DNA of 64,000 nucleotides, taken from Trichoplusia ni (lineage: Eukaryota > Arthropoda > Insecta > Lepidoptera > Noctuidae). Shown here piece after piece: positions 19,936 to 32,702 of the stretch. The notes under the pieces are model-generated. The model had not been told where the DNA came from. It was given only the letters and a program-made list of their open reading frames with translations, and ran no database searches. A program made the translations under genes and the position numbers. How positions within the stretch are numbered: position 1 is the stretch's first letter; every line of letters begins with the position of its first letter. The DNA lies in contig NC_039500.1 of NCBI RefSeq assembly GCF_003590095.1, positions 2,914,001 through 2,978,000 on the forward strand, in the 5' to 3' direction.

Positions 19936-22888
19936 CAATCTGTCGTAATACAATTGACGCGCGAAACAAGTTTTATTAACAAATTGTTTTTAAATATATT
20001 TTTTTATTTCTTGTAGTCTCTTGTAGTCAGCCGGACTGAGTCTTGACCGAGTCTATACTGATAGGCTGATTGTGTGAACTACATAATAACTGTGAAGTTT
20101 ATTAATAATTTGTTGTTCTTTTAAATAGGTGACTTCTTATCAATGTCTCGTGTACGGGGTGTCCTAATAATTTATATGATTGTGATAGTTGTTTTTTGTT
20201 TTGTTTCGTTTATACAGAGATTAAGACTTTTTTTTAGTTAGTTAGTTAGGATTCGACTTAGATCCTAGGGCTTTAATGGCAGCAAGCCTCTTAGTTATTG
20301 TTTGTTCCAGACTCCCGAAAATCACTTGATATGAAAAATATCTCACTCTTACAATGTTAATAGAAAGTAAGTAAATAAAAACATTTAAAAAACAACCTTT
20401 ATCTTTCTCAATAATTTAGAGGTTATTCAATGAATGCTGATCTCTTACAAACAACCTTGAGGGTCATAACACTTTATCTTAATCTGTGGGTTACTGCACT
20501 GCAATTACAAGAAATTCGACTGATAGTTGGTCATGTCTACAGCGAAATTCAATACATACTTTACTTAAACAATGTAGGTAAATTATTCTATAGATACTTT
20601 AAGGATGCAATGACAGTTTACTCACATGTTTTTATCGGGATTTCCTGACTAGTTTTGGACCTAATAGGAGTCTTTACGTGCCTTGTCCGTCATTAAGTGC
20701 CCAGGCTGAATATCAAAACCGTGCTAGGCTGTAAAAGTTTTTTTTTTACAGTTCCTTTAAAAAGAAATCCGCTAAGCTATGATAAACTTAAAATAAAAAA
20801 GCAGAATTCATTCCGTCTCGCACTTTTATTTGATAGCAAATAGGTAATTCGTATTAAAATCATAAAAAAAACAATCCGTTATTTAATTGTAAACATAACA
20901 TAATATATTATCAGACGGTGTAAACCTTCTTGCTTAATCCTTCAGAGGATTACACATGCCAACGTTATTCGTATACTAATTTAAAGTTTTGGGCCCAAGG
21001 ATCCTTTGACCTCCAATGTTCCAATATTTGATTGGATACCGAATTTATTAGATCGCTGCTTCGGTGCTCTTAGGAAATAGTTATTCAAAATTCAACCATA
21101 AGGTAATATCATAAGGTTCAAAGAAAGTATTTAGGTGTTTGTATTTAAATTCGTTCAAGGCAGTATTAGAAGTTCGGGATTTTTCTTGCCTCTGCCGAAA
21201 AACTACCTATGCGCAGGTATGTAGACGAGTAAGTAATCTAAGTAGAAAAAATACCTATATTATAACGTCAAGAAACCAAAACAATGAAAACTGGCCACTG
21301 AAACCTGGTCAAAACATTAGGTCATCAAAGAAACATGCATATACGGGTCAATTTCCTCTTTTTCGCAAATTAATATGAAAACTGAACGCGTCAGTTTAAG
21401 AGTTAGTTAAAAAAAAAACCAAAACGATATGGGCTTCTTCGAACAACCTGTTTTATTCTTTAATTTCTCATATTAAACTACCATCACCCTTTCGTCAACC
21501 AAACGAAAGTTTCAGCTGTCGCTAAAGGAGGCGTTATTAAAATAAACTCGTAGTAAGCGAGACTTAATCGTTTAAGTTTGTTGTTAAGTTTCGCTTAAAT
21601 CACTTCTGGAGAATTATAGGATCGATAACGTTAGATACGTCATAGTGTTACGAAATGTATTTGTTTTGTTCGCTTGATGTTTTGATGTTTGCACGTGTTG
21701 CAGGTTCGATTCAACGCAGGCAAAGTAGCAATTTGGCTTACCATAGTTACCTATATGTACGTACTTATGTGCTTTGTTAATTATTCTAAGACGCCACTGA
21801 CGAACGGTGAAGGCAAACACAGGGAAGAAATCTGGATAGGATGCTGTATTCTCCAACTCGCAGTGAGTTACCGTGGTCGTATGGGAAAAGGCTGGTAAAT
21901 GGCAATGGCGCATCAATAGCCGGATTTATGTAGTTTAACGTAGTAGATATGTAACTTTTATGTAGTGACATATCATTTCAACTTCAAAGAAATGCAGTTT
22001 GTCATCAATGATTAGTGACACTATTTGCTAAGCGAAATTAGCGCAATACTTACCTAATAATTTGATTAATTAAAAAACTATTAGAAGATAAAACTATGTA
22101 AATGGATGAAATACATTTTTCCCTACAACTTGGCAATTACAACCAAGAGCCGGGCTTTCATCATTAGCCGGGAAAACAAGGATTGCAATTAAGTATTGCC
22201 GGCGAAACCCGATCAGCACTAAATGTTGACTCTTATTGAATTACTCGGATTGGATCGCTTTGCCATTTTATGTTGCTTCAGCAAGTTCTGTATTCTCCAA
22301 TAGGTAAATAGTTTATTTGAGCTATTTATAAAAAAAAAGTAAAACACTTGCTGTAACCGGTGAAGGAAAACATAATGAAATCTTTCAGTTTTAAAATTCA
22401 TGAAAAGGCAAAGAAATGAGTTTAATATATTAAATTTATTTACCTGTTCGATAAAATAGATTTTTGCTTTTTATAACCAAACGAAAAGCCATCAAATATA
22501 CCACAAAGTATTAAAACCATAGCATAATCAAGAACCAAAATCAAATAAGATCATTAAACAATATTATAGAAAGAACTTGGGGGTCAATTACCAAGACCGA
22601 GAGCGTCGATTCTCAAAGCGATTGAACAAAGAGTCAAATACAAAGGAGGATCGCATAAATCAGTTCCGTTCATTGTGGTCGCATCGCTTACGTAATTTAT
22701 CGACCGCTTATAGAATATGACGCTAATTAACGATGCCTGTAATTATATTATTCGGGAATTTGGTAATGTCAGGTGGTTGTGATAAGCTTTTGTTTGGTAA
22801 TAGATTTGTAATTCATTCATTGAGTAAGCTAAGTGCCCGATTGGACATGTCTATTATGGTATAGGTGCAAGATGGGTCGACGATTATA
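19936..22888. other. Non-coding, no gene seen
   Basis: AT-rich, with short open frames only. 20612-20670 carries 'tttactcacatgttttta' and 'cctgactagttttgga', a repeat recurring at 43637 and 57090 (family E). 21790-21910 and 22350-22390 contain 'gtgaagg(c/a)aaaca' blocks reminiscent of a common lepidopteran repeat. Confidence 0.5.
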
Positions 22889-22927
22889 CACGGTGATTTT
22901 TTAGTCGCCTTACAAAAGCAGCCTGCA
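22889..22927 (+). mobile_element. Solo MITE terminal repeat
   Basis: cacggtgattttttagtcgc followed by 'cttacaaaagcagcc' matches the terminal repeat of the MITEs at 11231 and 42334, preceded by TA. The rest of the element is missing. Confidence 0.7.
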
Positions 22928-24054
22928 AGTACTATATAGTTCGCCAGATCATTAGCGTCGTTTGTCTGGTGGTAATGAGGCTTCTATTGTCACCACGCAG
23001 GCTTTACTGCGTTTGTGACTAACCTCGTTTGAGAGGAAAAAGTCGTACGACAAAGTGTAAACTAAGTATGTATACGAGTGTAGATATCTACATCATTATA
23101 ATAGTAGTGTATATTTCAATTCAGGTTTTACTTGATAAGGATTCAATTATTTTTCCGACTTCTAGCAAAGTTTTGTTATGAATTATTCAGGTATAATTTA
23201 CGACTTGTTGCATTTTAAATAAATACTAAAAGAAACCAGAAACATTTATGACAAAAAAAAAATGTAAATTTGAAAAAAAAAATCGTCGTAATAAATCTGG
23301 AGCGACTCATTCAAAATCCAAAAAAAAGCTCCAAAAATAAAAACACCCTCCAAAATCCTACATCCTTATGAATACGTATTACGTTAGTAAATCACTGGAC
23401 ACCCAAGCTTCTGGTATGGTGCGGCCATAAACAGGGTTCCGTAATACCGTATTGTCAACAACACAACAGATTTAAAGCCTCAACGTTGAATTGTTCCATT
23501 TAATTGAAATATTCTCGTGAAAGTTAAAGGGGAAATGTTTTTGTATATGCGTATGAAAATTTACAGTACTTTTTGCCCCTGACTTGGGGTTTATATGTTT
23601 AAATTTTCCTTGAGATATTTATTTATATTATGATGTATTTTGTTAGTTGTTTAAAAAAAATGGTTGCCTGTAAAGTCGGTTTTACGGGCGAAGATTTTAC
23701 GTGACAACGTCTTTTTCTCGGTAGAATATTTATTGATATGTATTTATATATATTATTAAATTGCACAATAGGAACAAGGAATTGAATGAAAATAAGAATT
23801 GCACAAATTTTAACTATAGAAATATATTTTGTTTATTAAAACACTGTACATGTAAGCGCCGATTCAATGCGCCTAATTCTCTAGTGCTGCGCGCGCGGCA
23901 GAACGATCATAGTTGAGTGGGAGAGAGACGCAAGGCATTCGGCGGGCCTCTCTCTCGTTCGGTGACTCATCGTAACGTTACCGGGCGTTACACTTTTTCA
24001 TAAGTGACTCCCAGCCGCAACCTAATTTAAGACGTTGTCACGTCAAAACTCCCG
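22928..24054. other. Non-coding with a GC-rich hairpin block
   Basis: Mostly AT-rich. 23860-23995 is GC-rich, with a gcgcgcgcgg run and a GAGAGAGA/TCTCTCTC stem (23921-23928 and 23949-23956, loop 20). No open frame is recognised. Confidence 0.4.
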
Positions 24055-24226
24055 CATTAAGGAATGTAATCCTTGTGTCACGGGGGGTTTCACAAAGACA
24101 CCCAGACTCAGGTCACCACAGATCATACAAGTGCTTGGCTTTAGCTGGGGTCGAAGCCGTGACATATCCGTCCAGTGGGTTTGGAGTTGGTGACCTCAAC
24201 CACTCGGCTATCCGTGCAGTCAAAAT
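24055..24226 (-). mobile_element. tRNA-derived SINE, near full length
   Basis: Read on the minus strand: A-box region 'gatagccgagtggttgaggt', B-box region 'ggcttcgaccccagct', then a tail with 'ctgggtgtctttgtgaaacc' and 'gtgacacaaggattac'. A- and B-box spacing and the tRNA-Ser/Leu-like head indicate a tRNA origin. Confidence 0.8.
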
Positions 24227-24724
24227 GACAATAGGAACGATGGCAATTTTTTTTTGCAGTGTCCGTCTTGTAGTTTTTGTAAAATAATGTATACGTATTT
24301 TTTAATTTGTCCCGCAAACATAAATTGACCAAATTACAGTGAATGAAACTTACGCGTGACGTCACGATTGAGTCTAAATTTACTCTATCGTTACGTCATA
24401 AGCCCCCTCTCCTAAACTTTAAAGCAGTAAATCTTTGTCAATTCTAGTTTATCTGAAAAAGGAAAAATTTCGTGTCTCATCCTTTCAATTACCTAACTGA
24501 GGGACTAATGAGATTTATTCTTTTTATACCCAGTCATCAACCCTATTTCATGACTACCAATATTTAATTTTGAATGTAACAATGAAAATTAATATGACGG
24601 TTTGGTTCGGTTGGATCTACTTACATAATTACTAAGTTTGATGTATTAATGCTAAAATATCAATCATGAAGATTGCTCGAATTAAGAAAATTCTACAATC
24701 AAAACAAATTGGATGCGAGCTCCC

Positions 24725-24802
24725 CAGGGCCAGGATGGTTGGCTCTCTTTGGAGGAGGCCTACGTTCAGCAGTGGACGGCAATCAGTGGACATAAAATAA
24801 TT
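24725..24802 (+). mobile_element. LINE 3' terminal relic
   Basis: The forward frame reads WLSLEEAYVQQWTA, the C-terminus of RTE-type lepidopteran LINEs, from 'ctttggaggaggcctacgtt' to 'cagcagtggacggcaat'. Confidence 0.75.
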
Positions 24803-26636
24803 TTGTAAAATTTGTAAATTGTTTTATGTTCACAATATCGGATATCGAATTTCATCGTCCAATTCATTTAAGTAAATCCTAAATCAAAATGTCAAAAACA
24901 CAGTAGCAAATATTTGACAGTTACTTTACATTATTAATGTTATAGTCACGTGTTGCTGTAATTGCATATAACATGCGATGTTGCTATTAGGTGCGTGCGT
25001 ATTTAATAGCTTTATTGTGAATGGCTTACGTAGGGAAATTAATTAGATTTGTTTGTTTTGCAAATATTTGAACTGTGAATGGCAAAGATTTAATTATTAG
25101 TTGTCGTGTCGTGATTATTATTTTTAAATTTACTTTGGCGTTAATGATGGGTACTTACAGTACCTACTTCCACGATTGCCACAGTTCTATTTTTACTTAT
25201 AGGTGTGCAAATAATGTTGATATTAGTGTGAGTGAGTGAGTGATATGACAGTTGGAGTTATTCGAATAACGACGATTTTTGGTCATAAATGTAGGTTATA
25301 TAATTTCAGGTTAATAAAAGTACTTAGGGCCGATTTTTCAATGATCACTTAACTTTTATCTGAGGAATAAATATGACCGTTTGACTATATTTTATATATT
25401 TTCTATACAAAAGCTGTCAAAACGCCAAACTTATTCGACGGATAAAAGTTAACTGGCGATTGAAAAATCGGCCCTTAGTCGGTCAGTAGAAACTAGTCGG
25501 GCGATCCCACAAGCAATTATTTAGGTCAAATTATTATTTTTTAAAGTCCCAATGCCTACCCTAATTATCCCATTATTAATTAGGTCACAACATGACGAGA
25601 TCATGAAGAGAATGTTCACGTGAACATAAACATCAAAGATACTTCATCGTTGAACTCGAATACCAGAATTGACAAGTGTTATTAATTAATATGTGTGAGG
25701 TGTCAGGGAAACTTATGCTACAGTGCAAGCGTTAAGCGGAAAAAATGTTTAGTTCTTAATGATAATGATTCCATGGAAACTGTGATATCTAATATTTACA
25801 TTTGAAAACTATAGTAGACTGATCTTCTCCCCGTTTTTGAAACATATTTTTTACCGCTCTGCTGCTATTAATCATAGCGTGTAACGTGTTAGTATATTCC
25901 TACCCTTTCAAATAAATAGGCTATCTAACACTGAAAGATATTTTCAAATCGGAACGGTACCTGAGATAAGCGAGTTCAAACAAACTCTAGGTCAGGTTAG
26001 GGTCACTGTTACCCAAAATGTTGAAGAAGAATAAAAGGAAAGATAGATTTTCTTTGCAGGCTTTGTTTTTTTTGGCCTTGCCGAAATATTTGTATCGTTC
26101 CTTAATCCGCTCTGCTCACTACACCGCCTAGCCTTACAGCTCAATGTGAGTGCGGCGTCAGTGACAGTGATCGATGGGCTGAAACACAGCGACTCAGCAC
26201 TATCCCGGTTGGACGTTTAACATCCTACCATGGAAGATATGACGCGAGTTTTATAGATGCGTACGATAGTAATGGAAACAAATATTGGTCTCATTTTAAA
26301 CTTTGAAGGTGAAGAATGAGGCTTGCAAAATTTAATTTTGGTTAGGTACTACAATATTTTATAAAATGCCGTGTTTTATTTCAAGTTTTCTATCATAGAT
26401 TCCAGCCATTCCAGGGTATCTACCAACAAGCCAAAGTCGCGCAGAGCATTTGCGATCGATCAATTCATTCTGGCTTAAGCAGTACAAAAAGGGCCCGGGG
26501 TTTTTTTTGTCGATGGAAGTCCGACATACTGATTTATATGAAAAATCGTAATTATTTACGAGTCTTGTATTAATTTTTAAAGTAATCTTGTCGCTGTTGT
26601 GGTCACGCTTCTAAGTTTCCAAGGAATCGACAAAAC
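24803..26636. other. Non-coding, no gene seen
   Basis: AT-rich stretch containing the TTA-flanked MITE at 25327-25474 and a decayed family B-like block at about 25860-26000 ('aaatcggaacggtacctgag'). No supported exon. Confidence 0.5.
25327..25474. mobile_element. 148-bp MITE with TTA target duplication
   Basis: Terminal inverted repeats of about 45 bp: gggccgatttttcaat... pairs with ...attgaaaaatcggccc, extending through 'aacttttatc'/'gataaaagtt'. TTA flanks both sides (25324-25326 and 25475-25477). A 3-bp TWA duplication fits PIF/Harbinger insertion. No coding capacity. Confidence 0.85.
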
Positions 26637-26800
26637 ACCATCATTCTAACCTTTTTCCCAATTGTTTTGGTGTCGGCTTCCAGTCTAACCGCACTCAGCT
26701 AAGTACCAGTGTTTCACAACGAGTGACTGCCTACGAATCCCCTTAGTTAGACTGGTTGTCAGACTTCCTAGCTTTTGTCCTGTAACGACTGTCAAAGATC
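26637..26800 (-). repeat. Dispersed repeat family A, inverted copy
   Basis: Reverse-strand match with 'ctaacctttttcccaattgt', 'taagtaccagtgtttcaca' and 'ttagactggttgtcagact'. Confidence 0.65.
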
Positions 26801-27735
26801 TATGAATAGCAGTCTGGGAAAACAACACGGAGGTACTTGTTATGACAAAGATGGTTACTCATCTACATACCACTTATGCAGTTATATCTTGGCTACGAGA
26901 AAACAATCTATAACATTATTTGACGTCATATTAAATTTTATCAAACTTTTATATCATTCCCAGAATAGGCCTGTAGCCGGACTCAACTGTTTTTATTGAC
27001 AAAACATTTGGAGCAAACACAATTTGCAGTGTTTACAGTTCTTATTGCCCCAATTCTACCGATTTCCCGGTTTGTCCCATTTCGGACAGGTGATCCGGCT
27101 GACATTCAGTAAATGGTAGGAGAACTGCCCAACTGACTTTTTGGGGTACCTATCTATTGTAAAAGAATGCAACTTGCAATTGCTTTTAAAGTTGTTTGTG
27201 ATAGTGAAGACTTAGTATTGAGTTGTGATTTTGCCCCTAGGGTACCTACTGAATCCTGTTACACGTACTAAAGCTATGCTGTTAGTACATTTGTCTGTTC
27301 GTCTTCCGCCAGATTATATCTCATGTAAGTGATAGTTAGGGGGTTGAAATTTTTCTGTAATATGCAATAACAACAAAACATGAAAATTAACAATTTGTGT
27401 TCAGGAATAGTTGGTTCGATCATAAGACGGATGACCAAGATTTCAGCATCATATAGCCAATTTAAAATATTTATAAAAAACCATGCGTGTCGCGAGTCCC
27501 ACTAGCAATTAACCGTGTTTAAAACATCAAATATTAAGATAATTAACTCATCAAGTTAATTACTAACCAAGATGTTACGCGGAATTTAATTAATGTGCGT
27601 ATAGTGTCTTGTAGAGACCTAACTATAGCTAAGTTTAACCTAATTATATTGCTTATTAGTAACGCAACACGGGAATACGAAATGCCTGCCTTAGTAATAA
27701 CAAGAGCTGCAAGAAACTCCTCGATAATTATATTT

Positions 27736-27870
27736 TTGGGATCCTGTACCTTAAGGGTAAAAAGAAGCTTTATTACTAAGGCTATACTTTCTATTCATCC
27801 GTCTGTCACCAGGTTGTATCTCAACAACCGTAAGAGGTATAAAGATTTTCGCATCTTATGTATTTTGTGG
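27736..27870 (+). repeat. Family C relic
   Basis: 'gggatcctgtaccttaaggg', 'tttattactaaggctat' and 'cgtctgtcaccaggttgtat' match the left part of the family C element. Confidence 0.6.
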
Positions 27871-28479
27871 CCCTTATGTCAAAAGATAGAACGGTTATAA
27901 ATCTGAGAGGCGACAGTTTTTTTGCAAATGTGTTTTAGTTTAGTCTATAGAGAGCTTTAAAGCGACAACTTCGTCGCGCTTTTTGCATAAGTACTCGTTA
28001 TGTTTAAAAAAAATATGTTAAATAAACAATTAGTAAAAACATATAAAAACTCACTTTTACGCAATTACCTAATGATTATAAAAAATAAAATGAATTAAGG
28101 AATAGACTTTTGGCAACTACAAGTTGCTCAGTGCCCAAGATTGTCGAAATAAATAATAATAACATAGATTAAAATGTATTTGATTTTAGTATTCTAGAAG
28201 ACTAAATAAGTCACTAACATTTAAATCAAATTATAAACAAGGTAAGGTAATCAAGCTAGACTGTCTTTAAAATGACAAAACTCGGAATTTCGAGATGAAA
28301 ACTCAATTTGTTGTTTGCACTTGTTACGAAAATTTCAGTTAACTTTCGTCCAGAGGAAAAATTTTAAATTTTGTGTTAACTTTAATTTTGTATCTTAACG
28401 TTTTATTTTGTTTCTTTTTGCTTAATTATTTTATTTAACACGATGTATTGGGGTGAATTTCAACAGGTCCAATAAAATC

Positions 28480-29539
28480 TTCATTTCCGTGGATTTTTTA
28501 TTCTTCAACTTTAGAACAAGATAAAATAGTGTTTACTCAAGTTTAAGATCAGATTTGCAGTTTTGCTTAATATCTAGCAGATAGCTTAAAAAACTAACGA
28601 GATATACAAGATTGAAAATTCCTTGCCACGGCAATGAAACATGCGTCCATGGCAATGAAATGTTATTACTCGTATAGTGTACAAGAATTTTTAAATGACA
28701 AAGTTAATAATTGAAAAAAAAAATACTATTAATTTATACGCAATAATAATAGAATATAATACGTTAAAATCCAGTTACACATGATATTATTTTTATAATA
28801 TAACTATAAATAGATACATCCCTGTCCAGTGGCGATGAAAACATAAGTCACGGAAATGAAACACGTGGCCACGGCAATGAAAGGAAACTGTTTTACAAGG
28901 CACGGCGATGATGTTTTTTTCATTCCCGTGTATTTTTTTTCATTACCATAGCAAATTTTGTCCACGGAAACCACGGCAATGAAAGCACGGCGATGAAAAT
29001 CAAGGGATATAATTCAATTTACTAAAAAACTGGTAATAATTCACAGTAATGAACACTTTACAAATAAACTAAATATAAATGGCATTGTATTGAATGCTCA
29101 ATCGAGATTAAAAACTTATTGAAATAGAAGTTAGACCTGTCCATGGCGATGAAAGAAAAAATGTCCAGTACCAAAAAAATCGAATACTTTTAATTATAGC
29201 TCGAAAACGCAGGCACGTACACACGTCGTTCCTTGTCGAGCCTTTCGACGTTACTTATATGCAACGTTTAACGCACAACGGGAGCGACACAAAACGTTAG
29301 AATATGCAATATTCTCAAATATGTTTAGGACATGGCGATGAAAGCTAGTTCTGGGACAAACAGTTTTTTATTAACCATATGTTGTATTGTTTAAATATTT
29401 GAATAAATATATTCGGAGACAATACTTTAACTATTCACGAATTAAATAAAACTAAGTTTTAATATAAATAACGATACATTTTTGATCAATGATGTATTTA
29501 ATACATCAAGGTGACGTGTGGACAAACACGGCGATGAAA
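28480..29539 (+). repeat. Island of 14 dispersed CACGGCRATGAAA-like motifs
   Basis: Copies of (C)CAYGGCRATGAAA start at 28626, 28647, 28826, 28848, 28869, 28899, 28971, 28985, 29141, 29330 and 29526 on the plus strand. Reverse-strand copies lie at 28480-28492, 28918-28930 and 28938-28951. The intervening sequence is ordinary AT-rich DNA and no open frame spans it. Three neighbouring pairs are spaced 21-22 bp. I do not recognise the element. It could be subterminal binding sites of an unidentified DNA transposon, a regulatory array, or an old minisatellite broken up by mutation. Confidence 0.8.
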
Positions 29540-29704
29540 GATTATGTGGTTTAACTTTTTTTTTTGGAAAACCTATTGATTCTATTAATAAAATATTTAG
29601 TGCTACAGATAGGTTTTTATATCATCTACCTAAAAAAAAATGTAAGAACATTATAACAATGCTTTTTAGTACCGATTTCATCGATGCCACGCAATTTTTG
29701 GGTC

Positions 29705-29990
29705 CGGGAAATTCACCCATTGGTGGTGCTCATGCTTAACCTGCCTAAGTTGATCGATTACAGGTTCAGCTGCCCTTGATACGGTCGGTCCGTGGATGGG
29801 TGATCATGTCAAAACAAGGTGCTCCGTGTTTCGGAAGGCACGTCAAATTGTGGGTCCCGGCTGTTAATAAAACATCCTTATCAGTCATAACGGGTAGTCA
29901 AAAGCTAGAAAGTCTGTCAACCAGTCTAATTGGGTATCATGTTGGCCAGGTAACTGCTTTTCCTTGTAAAACACTGGTTCTTAGATTCAT
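29705..29990 (+). repeat. Dispersed repeat family A, longest copy
   Basis: Begins before 'taagttgatcgattacaggt', continues with 'gtgtttcggaaggcacgtca' and 'gtcccggctgttaata', then 'tcagtcataacgggtagtca' and 'cttgtaaaacactggttctt'. It shows that family A extends ~150 bp further 5' than the copy at 14437. Confidence 0.75.
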
Positions 29991-30634
29991 AACTTGTTGA
30001 AATGTTGGAATTATCTTGGATTGGCTTGGATCTGAATTGCGGTGACTAAAAAGTACAAATGAATCTTTATAACAGAAAGTTCTGTGAAGCGGATATTATT
30101 TTCAATTAAATAAAAACGTCCTCTAAGAACAAATTCAAACTCTTGATAATGACCTCGGTAGCTCAGATTTTTACTCAGTTGATCAGGAGTCGCAGTTCTC
30201 ATTGTATTTTTAGATGTAGCCTTAGAAAACCTTTGCTAAATCTGCATAACCATGCGGATGAAGTGGCACATAAGTAAAAGTTAATTTCAGTACCGTGGCT
30301 GCTATTTGAGTTACACTCGTCTCAATACGTTATAGTAGAGTTTCTTTTTCTTTTATTTTTGAGTAACGGTTACCTGCCTCATACCTATTACCATGAGTAC
30401 AGAACACGACCCAACATGTATAATTCTCCTAAAAGTAATTTGACAACCCTACGAGCTGTTTCTGGTGACAAGGAAAGATCAATTCGTGGAGAGACATTAA
30501 TCGTGCCACCCCTGTGATGAATGTGAGACGTATAGGCACACCCCTAACGATCTATTGTATTGTATTTTACGTTATACTAGTTGTGCCTACGGTGTTACCC
30601 GCGTTGTATTACGTACACTATTCTTTGTTCTTTG

Positions 30635-30965
30635 ACCGTTATCAGTTTTTTTTACAATCAACAAATGACTCCTTCCACTTTGGGTTGAGCGGAAGGGAGT
30701 GTCAGACTTCTACTGTCTAAAACCCATCCATGTCCCTTTCTTTGCCATTCGTGTACTGAGGTGACAGTACCTTACGGACAATGACGCTGCCCTGGCAGGT
30801 TGCACAGGAACACTGCAACTGGCGATTGCCGGTGATATCGTCTTGCATTAGCTGAGTCAGGGCAGACTGCCCGTGACCATGATACCTGCAAAGGTTTCGA
30901 AACGTCGGGAACTAAAATCTAAAATTAAACCGCGATAAAATCCGTAAAAGTAGTTTTATTTCAAT
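30635..30965 (-). mobile_element. Dispersed lepidopteran element, inverted, class not assigned
   Basis: Contains 'aatgactccttccacttt', 'ggaagggagtgtcagactt', 'ccatgatacctgcaaagg', 'tttcgaaacgtcgggaac' and 'aaccgcgataaaatccgta'. I recognise these phrases together as a common lepidopteran repeat. No TIR or coding frame is seen here. Confidence 0.55.
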
Positions 30966-32449
30966 CTTCAACCTATTGTTAAGTAACACTTTAAGTTCAC
31001 TTTTTGTGTAATTATTTCTATATATATCTCTATTTAAAACTATTTTGAGATAGCCTTTGTTTAAAAAAAGCTGTCAACTACTTGAAACGAAACGAAAAAG
31101 CTTATTTGTTCGACACTCTAATTGTCTCGATTTCGGTAGTCAGAACGTAAAAAAAAATCGTTTATCTTTTTTTCAATTATTCATTCTAAGATTTTTCCTT
31201 TCTTCAGTCATAAACAGAAACTTGTCTAAACTTTACTTAAATACTCTATGGTTTACTGTTACTTAGCTTTCAATTAAGTAAAGTTGTACTCAAGTTAGAA
31301 CCTACGTTAGACTGAAGTTTCTGTCATCAACTTCGCCAAACTCTTGCAATTTTAAGTCATGTATTAACGGGTAGTTTTAATTATGTTCAGTCAAAGTTGA
31401 CTTTGTACAAAAACGTTAAAATTTTGCTAAACCGTTTAAATTTTTCGCAGATGACGTATTTCTGTTAACGTTAAAATAGAACAAATACTAAAAGTAATTT
31501 CCTAATGTAAATCAAAGCTAAGCCGTAATATACTATGAGTTTTCGTAACTCATGCTTATAATCATATTTTTATGATTATTTGATAAAGCAATCGAATGTA
31601 CGGCATTTGACAAGAAAATCTCATTATTCCGTCAAATTAAATTAGTAAAAGGTTTTTATATTTTTCTATTTTATTAATTTAATAAAATAAAATAAAAACG
31701 TATATCTACATGACTCACCTATTAAATGATTTTAGACAAACAACTTATTTTTTGTTGTATCGTTCAATCAACGATCTCATCCCATTTTTGCTGCATCAAT
31801 CAATACCAACCTAGGATATAGATAGATCAAAATATTGCCCCATCTCAAAGCTACAGGGTGTACCTAACCCATTTCTAGTCCTTAGTGGCCGAATCTGAAA
31901 TCTAGTGCAAAACGGGTTGACAGCGCAAAGCAGGCGTGACATACAACGGTGTCATCCCCTTGAGGGTAATTTTTGTGAACTTAGGACCATAAATAAGAGA
32001 GTCGACCATTCATTTACCCTTGCTCAACCTTGCTGGGGTTGGATAGTGATTAACTCATGAAAAACTGTTAGTTCTTTTGTAGTTACAGGTAAGGTAAGGG
32101 GTTGAGTTGTTTTCATTTTAAGGCATACAACACTATGACTATTTTTTTTTCTTTTTATATGTATGTTAATGGGTTTCGTCATGTTTGAATAAAGTTCTAA
32201 TGTCACAATAAATTTTTCGACGGCAATGATGGCAGGATAAAGCTTGAAAATTTGAACCAAAAACCACATGTATAGAGAACGTTATGAATAATAACGATCA
32301 CGGATAGACAAAGTATTCGAGTATTCCATATAATATCTTCATACCTATTTAGCTTATTTACTTAGATCACGACACAAAACCAACATGACACATTTTTACC
32401 AACCTTTTCTTCTTTTGCTTCACTTAGGTATTGAAGAGTTGTTTGTTGT
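30966..32449. other. Non-coding, no gene seen
   Basis: AT-rich, with no open frame above about 80 codons and no recognised repeat. Confidence 0.5.
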
Positions 32450-32555
32450 TGAAGTCACATGCACAAGACATTCAAAACACAGAACAAGCAATCACCATAT
32501 CACTTAGCAGGAATCAAACCCTCTTGATATCTTTGGCTGGTTATTGAGTAACGTC
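32450..32555 (-). mobile_element. Diverged SINE relic
   Basis: Reverse-strand tRNA-like SINE pieces: 'gaagtcacatgcacaagaca', 'aacacagaacaagcaatca' and the B-box-like 'gcaggaatcaaaccct'. Confidence 0.45.
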
Positions 32556-32599
32556 GGTATGATCACATTTGCACTGTACATTAGTACTTGTAGTACATG

Positions 32600-32702
32600 C
32601 TACACCATGTAACAATAGAAGTGAGCACGCTCGCTGTAAGTGCAGCTCGCGTGCGACGGCGTAAATCTTAGCGGTGCCACTCGACGCCTCGGCTGCGCTG
32701 CG
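32600..32702 (+). promoter_or_regulatory. GC-rich block with strong donor: candidate untranslated first exon
   Basis: A CpG-rich stretch (gcacgctcgctg..., gcagctcgcgtgcgacggcg, ctcgacgcctcggctgcgct) in AT-rich surroundings ends at a consensus donor, GCG|GTAAGTG (donor GT at 32703-32704). There is no usable start codon inside it. A matching acceptor followed at once by ATG lies at 33109-33113. The block also overlaps a 139-codon minus-strand open frame, which I regard as chance. Confidence 0.3.
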
